16,739 nt of DNA, from positions 1 through 16,739 of the forward strand of contig JAAYTV010000429.1 in the NCBI GenBank assembly GCA_012523655.1, written 5' to 3'. Both the position numbers and the translations under genes were made by a program. Below are positions 7,539 through 13,221 of the stretch, in pieces. Position 1 is the first letter of the stretch; every line of letters starts with the position of its first letter. The notes beneath the pieces were generated by a model. The model worked only from the letters and a program-made list of their open reading frames with translations, had not been told where the DNA came from and did not search any database. The DNA is from a bacterium. Lineage in GTDB: Bacteria; Zhuqueibacterota; Zhuqueibacteria; Residuimicrobiales; Residuimicrobiaceae.

Positions 7539-7555
7539 GACTGGTTTGCTATATT
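7528..7555 (+). promoter_or_regulatory. Candidate sigma-70 promoter for the last two glycan genes
   Basis: TTGATT (7528-7533) and TATATT (7550-7555) match the -35 and -10 consensus at four and five of six positions, with a 16-bp spacer. Transcription would start near 7562, about 37 bases before the ATG at 7599. The 152-base gap after the secreted-protein gene makes a separate promoter plausible. Confidence 0.45.
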
Positions 7556-7598
7556 TCTTTTCAAGGTTGCGGTCAGTCACATACGACAAATAGCCTGC

Positions 7599-8585
7599 AT
7601 GCAAGCGAATTACCCGCTAGTTTCCATTGTCATTCCCATGCTCAACGAGATCAGCGCCATCGAGCGCTGCATCCGCTCGATCAAAGAGCAGGACTATCCC
7701 CAGGATCGCATTGAGATTCTGGTGGTGGACGGCCTTTCTACAGACGGTTCCCGCGAGCGAGTCCTGGAGATGGCGAAAGCCGCAGGCAATCTCCGCCTGC
7801 TCGACAATCCGGCGAAACGCACGCCGATCTCTCTCAATCTCGGAGCCAAAAACAGCCGCGGCGAGGTGGTCATCATCCTCGGCGCTCACACGCGGATCAA
7901 GTCCGATTTCGTCCGCCTGAACATCCACTATCTGCAAACGCTGAAGGTGCCCTGTGTCGGCGGCACCCAAATCAACACCGGCGACACCTTTATGCAGACC
8001 GCCATCGGTTACGCCATGGGATCCCGTTTCGGCATTCCCAGCGCGCCCTACCGGTTTGATAAAAAAGCACGTTTTGTCGACACGGTGGTTTATGCGGCCT
8101 ATAAAAAAGAGCTGTTTGAGCAGGTCGGCTATTTCGACGAAGAACTGCACATCGCCGAAGATGCGGAATTCAACTGGCGCATCCGCCGGGCTGGTCACAA
8201 AATCTACTTTACGCCGGATATCGTATCTTATTATTATCCCCGCAAGAATCTTGTGCAACTGGCCAAACAGTTCTTCAACTATGGTATTCTGCGGGTCAAT
8301 GTCGTTAAAAAACACGGTAACGCCGTCAAGCTGCTGCATTTGATTCCGCCGTCCTTTCTGCTGATCTCTTTGTTGCTGGCCGGTTGGGGACTGTGGCAGC
8401 CCGCGGCGTGGCGGATGTTGGCCGGCCTGTGGCTGGTCTATGCGCTGTACGTCGCAGCCGCCTCTTTCATCACCGCCCGTCAGAACCATACGATAGCGAT
8501 GATCCTGGTACTGCCACTCGTCTTTATGGTGATGCAGATCAGTTGGGCGGCGGGTTTTCTGACCGGGATCGTGAAAACGCACTGA
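7599..8585 (+). CDS. Family-2 glycosyltransferase, ExoA-like, membrane-anchored
   Basis: From the ATG at 7599 the protein has 328 residues. An in-frame TTG at 7497 would add 34 residues without family resemblance and would lie upstream of the promoter, so I reject it. The GT-A domain begins V-S-I-V-I-P-M-L-N-E, then L-V-V-D-G-L-S-T-D-G-S. The position of the usual D-x-D/D-A-H motif reads L-G-A-H-T-R (Gly95, His97). Further on are the catalytic-region A-E-D-A-E-F-N-W-R-I-R-R-A-G and the Y-Y-P-R-K-N-L-V-Q-L-A-K-Q-F-F stretch characteristic of ExoA-like enzymes of exopolysaccharide synthesis. Two or three hydrophobic spans end the protein, anchoring it in the inner membrane. It would add one sugar to the lipid-linked intermediate. 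No clear Shine-Dalgarno is visible. The sugar transferase follows 39 bases later. Confidence 0.88.
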   Translation: MQANYPLVSIVIPMLNEISAIERCIRSIKEQDYPQDRIEILVVDGLSTDGSRERVLEMAKAAGNLRLLDNPAKRTPISLNLGAKNSRGEVVIILGAHTRIKSDFVRLNIHYLQTLKVPCVGGTQINTGDTFMQTAIGYAMGSRFGIPSAPYRFDKKARFVDTVVYAAYKKELFEQVGYFDEELHIAEDAEFNWRIRRAGHKIYFTPDIVSYYYPRKNLVQLAKQFFNYGILRVNVVKKHGNAVKLLHLIPPSFLLISLLLAGWGLWQPAAWRMLAGLWLVYALYVAAASFITARQNHTIAMILVLPLVFMVMQISWAAGFLTGIVKTH

Positions 8586-8624
8586 TCACCGGCTGCCCCT
8601 TGCACTGGACCTTTGGGTTGCTGC

Positions 8625-10025
8625 ATGCCGAAACCAATAGAAAAACTGCTGCTCCTCACCGTCGATTTTATCACCATCCAGGTGGCTTTCTGGGGCTTGC
8701 TGCAACTGCGCACCAGCCTGCACCTGTTCGCCGTGCCCGGCGGCCTGATGCAGCTGCAGGTGTCGCTGGTGATCTACGTTTACTGGCTGCTGCTGTTTCT
8801 TTTTTTCGGATTGTACCAGTCCTGGTATACGCAGTCGCGTTTTGACGAAACGATCTCGGTCTTTAAGGCGATCGCATTCGGCACACTGCTGATTTTACTG
8901 CTGACCGCCGAACCGGCGCGAGACCTCTCTCAACCGCCCACGATCGGCCGGTTGATGATCATCAGTTATTTCGCCCTCATGGTGTGCTGTGTCGCCGGCG
9001 GCCGTCTCATCCTGCACACCGTGCAGAGAAAACTGCTGCAAGCCGGCGTGGGGCAGCGCAATACGCTCATCATCGGCTGGAACGGAAAATCCAAAAGGCT
9101 GGCGGATAAAATCAAACAGTTTCCGGCTCTGGGCTATCGGGTGGTGGGTTTTGTCGCTTTGAAACCTGAAGAGATCGGCAAAAACCACAATGGGTTGAGC
9201 GTGCTTGGCAGTCTCGACGACCTCGACCGGTTGGTCCGTGTGCACAAGGTCGAAGAGGTGATCCTGTCGCTGGGACAATTGCCGCAGAAACGGGTGATGC
9301 GCGTCATCGGACTGTGCGATGAACAGCCGGTGCACATCAAAATCGAGCCCGAGCTCTATCATGTAGTGATGGGCCAGGCGCGCACCCAGCAGATCTATGG
9401 ATTTCCGCTGATCGAGATCAATCCCCAGATCATGCCGGCCTGGGAACGGCGCGTCAAACGGATGCTGGACGTCGTCTTCGCCACTCTCTTTTTGCTTCTG
9501 CTCCTGCCGGTCATGCTGATCACTGCGGTGCTGATCAAGCTCGATTCCAGGGGCCCGGTGCTTTTCAACCAGCAGCGGGTCGGCCGGAACGGCAAGCTGT
9601 TTACCATCCACAAGTTTCGCACCATGATCAAGGACGCGGAAAAATACACCGGACCGGTTTGGGCGGAGAAAAGCGATCCGCGCATCACCCGCATGGGACG
9701 GTTCATGCGCAGAGTGCGGCTGGATGAATTTCCCCAGTGCATCAACGTGTTGAAAGGCGACATGAGCCTGGTCGGGCCGCGGCCGGAACGGCCGTATTTT
9801 GTGGAAAAGCTGAAAGAGGAATATCCCTATTACACCCGCCGGCTCAAAGTGCAGCCGGGCATCACCGGCTGGGCCCAGGTAAAGGGCGAGTACGACACCA
9901 GCATCGAAAATGTGCGCGAGAAACTGCAGTACGACCTGTACTATATCGAGAACATGTCGCTGCGCATGGACATACGGATCATGCTGTACACCGTTTTCGT
10001 CATGCTGCGATTTAAAGGGCAGTAG
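8625..10025 (+). CDS. Polyprenyl-phosphate sugar-1-phosphate transferase (WcaJ/WbaP-like)
   Basis: A complete 466-residue initiating enzyme: it moves a sugar-1-phosphate from a nucleotide donor to undecaprenyl phosphate, the first step of repeat-unit assembly. The N-terminal third has four or five membrane spans, followed by a Rossmann-like domain (T-L-I-I-G-W-N-G, R-V-V-G-F-V) as in WcaJ. The catalytic bacterial sugar transferase domain starts near residue 278 with K-R-M-L-D-V-V and has G-P-V-L-F-N-Q-Q-R-V-G, K-F-R-T-M, the R-L-D-E-F-P-Q catalytic dyad (Asp367-Glu368), G-D-M-S-L-V-G-P-R-P-E, and P-G-I-T-G-W-A-Q-V. I chose ATG 8625 over TTG 8613 because it starts directly with the membrane domain; neither has a clear Shine-Dalgarno. 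The sugar (glucose, galactose or an N-acetyl-aminosugar) is not determinable. It probably shares a transcript with the preceding transferase. Confidence 0.94.
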   Translation: MPKPIEKLLLLTVDFITIQVAFWGLLQLRTSLHLFAVPGGLMQLQVSLVIYVYWLLLFLFFGLYQSWYTQSRFDETISVFKAIAFGTLLILLLTAEPARDLSQPPTIGRLMIISYFALMVCCVAGGRLILHTVQRKLLQAGVGQRNTLIIGWNGKSKRLADKIKQFPALGYRVVGFVALKPEEIGKNHNGLSVLGSLDDLDRLVRVHKVEEVILSLGQLPQKRVMRVIGLCDEQPVHIKIEPELYHVVMGQARTQQIYGFPLIEINPQIMPAWERRVKRMLDVVFATLFLLLLLPVMLITAVLIKLDSRGPVLFNQQRVGRNGKLFTIHKFRTMIKDAEKYTGPVWAEKSDPRITRMGRFMRRVRLDEFPQCINVLKGDMSLVGPRPERPYFVEKLKEEYPYYTRRLKVQPGITGWAQVKGEYDTSIENVREKLQYDLYYIENMSLRMDIRIMLYTVFVMLRFKGQ

Positions 10026-10083
10026 AACGCACAAACGTGAAACGTGAGCACGAGCAAGCGTGCGAACGCTGAACATGGGAACG
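10026..10083. repeat. Degenerate AACG/AACGTGA repeats with a small hairpin before serS
   Basis: AACG occurs at 10026, 10034, 10041, 10065 and 10080; two copies form a tandem AACGTGA heptamer (10034-10047). GCACG (10048-10052) can pair with CGTGC (10059-10063). No T run follows, so it is not a convincing terminator for the glycan locus. It may be a fragment of a dispersed simple repeat. Confidence 0.35.
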
Positions 10084-10106
10084 AATAAAAAAGAGGGTAT
10101 TCAAAT

Positions 10107-11396
10107 ATGTTGGATCTGAAATATATTCGCGAGAACCCGGAGATTGTCCGCCAGGCCGTCCAAGACAAGGGCGATCAGGCGGATGTGGACGGCCTGTTGA
10201 GATGGGACGTCGCCCGCCGTGAGATCATCGCGCGGGTGGAGGCCGGCCGCGCCGAACAAAACCGCGTCACCCAAAAGGTGGCGGAGATGAAAAAGGCCAA
10301 GCAGGACGCCAGCGAAATCATCGCGGAGATGAAAGCGCTTTCAGATCGCATCAAAGCATGGGAAGAAGAGCTGCGCGCGGTGGAGGAGCAGATCTATGAG
10401 ATGCAGATCCGCATCCCCAACATCCCGCATGCCAGCGTGCCCAAAGGCGATCCATCCCACAACATGGAGGTCAAACGCTGGGGCGACCTGCCGAAAATCG
10501 ATTTTCATCCTTTGCCCCATTACGAGCTGGCCGAACGGTTGGGCTTGGTGGATTTCAGCCGCGGCGCCAATCTGGCCGGCAGTTCCTTTGTCAGCTATCG
10601 CGGCCTTGGCGCTAAACTGGAACGGGCGCTGATCAATTTCATGATCGATGTGCACGTGGAGAAACACGGCTACACCGAGATCTTTCCGCCGTTTGTGGTC
10701 AAACGCGAGGTGCTCTTCGGCACCGGCCAACTGCCGAAACTGGAAGAGGACATGTACCACATTCCGCAGGACGATCTGTTTCTCATTCCCACGGCCGAAG
10801 TGCCGGTGACCAATCTACACCGCGGCGAGGTGTTGGACGGCGAGGAACTGCCCATCCGCTACACCGCCTACACCCCTTGTTTTCGGCGCGAGGCCGGCAC
10901 CTATGGCAAAGAAACGCGCGGCTTGGTGCGCATCCATCAATTCAACAAGGTCGAGATGGTCAAGTTCGTCAAACCGGAATCGTCCTATAAGGAGTTAGAG
11001 AGCCTGCTGGCCGAGGCGGAAGAAATTTTACAGTTGTTGGGATTGCCCTATCGCGTCATCCTGCTGGCCAGCGGCGATTTGAGTTTTTCCGCAACCAAAT
11101 GCTATGACATCGAGGTGTATGCCCAGGGGATGGATAAGTGGCTGGAGGTTTCTTCCTGCAGCAATTTTGAGGACTTTCAAGCCCGCCGCGCCAACATCCG
11201 CTTTCGTGCCTTCAAAGGGGCTAAACCGGAATATGTGCACACCCTCAACGGCTCCGGGCTGGCGCTGCCGAGAACAGTGATCGCCCTTTTGGAGAACTAT
11301 CAGACCGATGAGGGTAACGTGATCGTGCCGCCGGTGCTGCGGCCCTATCTGGGTGTGGATACTCTCAAACGCTGCATTCCGCGAACCCGCGTCTAA
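10107..11396 (+). CDS. serS: Seryl-tRNA synthetase
   Basis: The 429-residue protein matches the family's usual length. This cytoplasmic class II synthetase charges tRNA-Ser (and tRNA-Sec) with serine. It begins M-L-D-L-K-Y-I-R-E-N-P-E, followed by the long antiparallel coiled-coil arm (about residues 30-105, rich in E, K, R and A) that grips the tRNA variable arm. The catalytic core shows T-A-E-V-P-V-T-N, motif 2 (F-R-R-E-A-G from Phe259, then G-L-V-R-I-H-Q-F), and motif 3 (T-L-N-G-S-G-L-A-L-P-R-T from Thr379), then L-E-N-Y-Q. GAGGG at 10093-10097 is nine bases from ATG. It is a housekeeping gene at the edge of the glycan locus, 81 bases behind it and on the same strand; co-transcription is possible because no clear terminator intervenes. 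Confidence 0.97.
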   Translation: MLDLKYIRENPEIVRQAVQDKGDQADVDGLLRWDVARREIIARVEAGRAEQNRVTQKVAEMKKAKQDASEIIAEMKALSDRIKAWEEELRAVEEQIYEMQIRIPNIPHASVPKGDPSHNMEVKRWGDLPKIDFHPLPHYELAERLGLVDFSRGANLAGSSFVSYRGLGAKLERALINFMIDVHVEKHGYTEIFPPFVVKREVLFGTGQLPKLEEDMYHIPQDDLFLIPTAEVPVTNLHRGEVLDGEELPIRYTAYTPCFRREAGTYGKETRGLVRIHQFNKVEMVKFVKPESSYKELESLLAEAEEILQLLGLPYRVILLASGDLSFSATKCYDIEVYAQGMDKWLEVSSCSNFEDFQARRANIRFRAFKGAKPEYVHTLNGSGLALPRTVIALLENYQTDEGNVIVPPVLRPYLGVDTLKRCIPRTRV

Positions 11397-11430
11397 AAAA
11401 AAAGCCGGACGCGATCACAGCATCCGACTT
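11395..11430 (-). terminator. Intrinsic terminator for the minus-strand gene
   Basis: Read on the minus strand, an 11-bp stem (arms 11420-11430 and 11402-11412) encloses a 7-base loop and runs into an uninterrupted U tract from the A run at 11395-11403. All 11 pairs form on the minus-strand RNA when two G-U pairs are allowed. On the plus strand those two positions become C-A mismatches and the downstream T tract is interrupted. It therefore serves the minus-strand gene and abuts the serS stop codon. Confidence 0.8.
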
Positions 11431-11459
11431 GATTTATCTTGCTCCAATGGAGTATCGTA

Positions 11460-12656
11460 TTATGGTTTGTTCTCCGGCTTGGATTCGCCGGGTGTTTCTA
11501 AAATCTTTCGCAACCGTTCCAGTAGATCCTCCATGCGTTGCCGCTCATTGCGGATGCGCTCCAACTCAGCCTCCGCCCCTTCGGTTTTTTTCCGCTCCTT
11601 GGCCAGATCGTCATAAATTTTTTCTTCCGGCGTCGCCTTTTCGATGATGGTCGCCCGTTTTAGCGCGTTCTCCTTTTTGCGTACCATCTGCGCTTTGGCG
11701 GGATTCAACGACAGCAGGGCGCCGACGCTGATGCGCCATTGCGGCAGATTCAATTCTTCATGCCAAGGCACCGCGGCGTAGCTGCCCTGTTCGCCGTTGT
11801 AGAGCGTCTCATCCTTGCCGCCCAATATGCGCAGATCCATCGCCACCCGCAACTTCATCCAAAAGTTCGGTGCATAAGTGATGCCGGGCGTCACATAGAG
11901 ACTGTTCTCACGCGTGTAGGCGTTCACCGGCGGTTTGGAGGAAAAGGCGCGGCCATAGATCTCGCCGAAAAAACCGAAATCCTGCCAGGTGGCGCTAAAG
12001 GCGCCGCCGTAGATGAACTCCACCGTGTTCTTCTCCACCGTCAGCGTATCCAGGGGATTAGCCACCAGATGGGCGCCCACGTCGTTATGCGTGATCAAGC
12101 CGGCGTTAAAATGGATGTTCATTCCGGTTTCTGGATATAACGGTTCAGTGAGGATGGTGGCCAGGGCGGTGACCCCCACGTTGATGCGGCCGGCGGAATA
12201 GTTTTCCAGCGGCAGGTTGTGAAATTCGCCGGTGGGAAGACGGAGATCCAGTTGCACGCCAAAACGCGTGTTGCCGCTGCTGCGTCCCAAAGATCCCAGC
12301 TTGGCATGCAGAATCAGATCATCTGGAAGATTGTAGCCGTTGCCGTTGCGATGATTATCCTGATAGAGAATGGAGGTTATCCCCAATTCAAAGCGGGAGG
12401 TGAGTCCATACGACAGGCCGAGGCCGCCCTGAATGTCCCAGAAGGTTTGACCCGTGGATAGTCCGGAGGGCTCTTGGTGCACCTCGTCTTTAAAAAAGGC
12501 GCGTGTGTGGGCGCCAAGGAACAGAGCGGATTTCGGCGCACCGTAGGCCGGCCGAACGTGCAGAGTCCCGGACCCGAATCCGATAGTGGACGCGACCACG
12601 TTCGATGAAAACAGCAGCCAGAGCACGGAAGCAGAGAGCAGGACAAATCGTTTCAT
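11460..12656 (-). CDS. Secreted barrel-like (outer-membrane) protein with C-terminal coiled-coil tail
   Basis: On the minus strand, ATG at 12656 follows GGAAGG (12669-12664) at seven bases; the GTG at 12671 is less likely. The 398-residue product starts M-K-R-F-V-L-L-S-A-S with a clear signal peptide, probably cut near V-V-A-S. About residues 25-325 alternate polar and hydrophobic residues with many aromatic and glycine positions (G-L-G-L-S-Y-G-L-T-S-R-F-E-L-G-I), as in outer-membrane beta-barrels. The last 60-70 residues switch to a highly charged helix (E-A-E-L-E-R-I-R, L-L-E-R-L-R-K-I-L) ending in a Pro/Glu/Lys tail. The barrel-type final aromatic residue is absent. I do not recognise a named family; substrate and function are unknown. 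It is a monocistronic unit between its own candidate promoter and a terminator. Confidence 0.72.
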   Translation of the reverse strand: MKRFVLLSASVLWLLFSSNVVASTIGFGSGTLHVRPAYGAPKSALFLGAHTRAFFKDEVHQEPSGLSTGQTFWDIQGGLGLSYGLTSRFELGITSILYQDNHRNGNGYNLPDDLILHAKLGSLGRSSGNTRFGVQLDLRLPTGEFHNLPLENYSAGRINVGVTALATILTEPLYPETGMNIHFNAGLITHNDVGAHLVANPLDTLTVEKNTVEFIYGGAFSATWQDFGFFGEIYGRAFSSKPPVNAYTRENSLYVTPGITYAPNFWMKLRVAMDLRILGGKDETLYNGEQGSYAAVPWHEELNLPQWRISVGALLSLNPAKAQMVRKKENALKRATIIEKATPEEKIYDDLAKERKKTEGAEAELERIRNERQRMEDLLERLRKILETPGESKPENKP

Positions 12657-12700
12657 CTGCAAGCCTTCCACTAAAACGAATCAGTATGGTGAGCTAGGGT

Positions 12701-12729
12701 AATGTACCAAAAAGTTCGAACCCATGCAA
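12701..12729 (-). promoter_or_regulatory. Candidate sigma-70 promoter for the barrel-like protein
   Basis: On the minus strand, TTGCAT (12729-12724) and TACATT (12706-12701) lie 17 bases apart, and the -10 is preceded by TGG as in extended -10 promoters. Each hexamer matches consensus at four of six positions. The start would be near 12694, about 38 bases before ATG. Confidence 0.4.
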
Positions 12730-12870
12730 TACCAAAATTTTTCGACAGTGCGAATTCAGCTTGCCGTCCAAGCGCCTTGTCGCAGAAGCGGCGGACGGAA
12801 CAGGCCTCATCGTTCAGGCGGGAACGAGATGAAAAAAACGTTTCAACCACAGCGAACTGCATCACCTCAA

Positions 12871-12915
12871 AATACAAACTGGTATATTTATGTTAAAAAA
12901 TTACATTTTTGTATT
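12871..12915. repeat. 8-bp inverted repeat spanning the first regulatory element
   Basis: AATACAAA (12871-12878) and TTTGTATT (12908-12915) are perfect inverted complements with 29 bases between. The right arm lies within the first 24-bp element, and the core TACAAA/TTTGTA recurs as an uninterrupted palindrome at 13022-13033. It probably reflects several half-sites for one DNA-binding protein. Confidence 0.4.
12891..12914 (+). promoter_or_regulatory. Upstream copy of the paired 24-bp element
   Basis: The element reads TGTTA, five As, TTACA, four Ts, then TTGTAT-like sequence through 12914; it agrees with the downstream copy at about 20 of 24 positions and lies exactly 120 bp from it. Half-sites TGTNA, TTACA and TGTA begin at 12891, 12901 and 12910. 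It lies about 300 bp before the predicted sigma-54 start point, within the usual range for enhancer-binding proteins such as NtrC. The binding protein is not identifiable. Confidence 0.5.
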
Positions 12916-12921
12916 AATTAA

Positions 12922-12952
12922 GTTGATCATGTTTTCGTATCAGTGTATCAAC
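12922..12952. repeat. Inverted repeat GTTGAT/ATCAAC
   Basis: GTTGAT (12922-12927) and ATCAAC (12947-12952) are exact inverted complements with 19 bases between. The same stretch also offers a weak sigma-70-like pair (TTGATC 12923-12928, TATCAA 12946-12951, 17-bp spacer). Either reading is tentative. Confidence 0.25.
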
Positions 12953-13010
12953 AGTCACGCTTCTCTGTCGGTAGCTGGGGAAAAAGCGCGCGAAAGTAAT
13001 TCCATTTTCT

Positions 13011-13034
13011 TGTAAATAAATTACAAATTTGTAT
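13011..13034 (+). promoter_or_regulatory. Downstream copy of the paired 24-bp element
   Basis: This copy has a perfect TGTAA-N5-TTACA dyad (13011-13025) overlapping a perfect 12-bp palindrome TACAAATTTGTA (13022-13033). Half-sites begin at 13011, 13021 and 13030, about one helical turn apart. It lies about 180 bp before the predicted sigma-54 start. The TGTNA/TNACA arms recall the GlnR/TnrA sites of Firmicutes, but those have a 7-base spacer, so this is only a resemblance. Confidence 0.55.
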
Positions 13035-13174
13035 GATTCAATTATGTTCTAACATTTACGTTATATTTTTCGGTCATTCACTCCTGATTCAGATATCCAT
13101 GTCACAACATACGCCTCAAGTAATTAATTAACAATAATCAAAAAATCGACGGCCGGCAGGAAAACATACCTTTT

Positions 13175-13190
13175 TGGCATTCTATTTGCT
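13175..13190 (+). promoter_or_regulatory. Sigma-54 (RpoN) promoter of the ammonium/glutamine operon
   Basis: TGGCAT, five bases, then TTGCT match the sigma-54 consensus TGGCAC-N5-TTGCW at every position but one, with the invariant GG (13176-13177) and GC (13188-13189) at the required distance. Transcription would start near 13201, about 20-30 bases before the amtB start codon. Known biology fits: ammonium transporter, P-II and glutamine synthetase genes are classic RpoN targets switched on under nitrogen limitation by an enhancer-binding protein. AATCAA at 13136-13141 resembles only part of an IHF site. Confidence 0.85.
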
Positions 13191-13221
13191 TTCGGGTAGC
13201 CAAACAAGATGAACCCTGCTG

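Larger units (their letters stand above)
12657..13221. other. Non-coding divergent spacer between barrel protein and amtB
   Basis: This 565-bp gap has no convincing gene. Its first part (about 12740-12840) has ordinary GC content and includes an inverted pair CCGTCC/GGACGG (12764-12769, 12793-12798). From about 12860 it becomes AT-rich, with the paired 24-bp elements, TTAATTAA at 12914-12921 and 13124-13131, a TAAC-N6-GTTA dyad at 13050-13063, and the sigma-54 promoter at its end. Small open frames here lack Shine-Dalgarno sites and family features. The length is unusual beside the tight spacing elsewhere and fits enhancer-type control. Confidence 0.6.

Noticed and set aside
7497..7598. N-terminal extension of the ExoA-like transferase from TTG 7497
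   Set aside because: The 34 added residues do not resemble the family, and the stretch contains the candidate promoter and palindrome.
12711..12724. Possible tRNA T-arm (AGTTCGAACC) in the spacer
   Set aside because: The TTCGAA core resembles a T-loop, but no flanking T-stem, anticodon arm or acceptor stem can be formed.
12671..12921. Small open frames of 60-70 codons on both strands of the spacer
   Set aside because: They lack Shine-Dalgarno sites and family features, overlap each other and the regulatory elements, and have compositions that follow the local base content.
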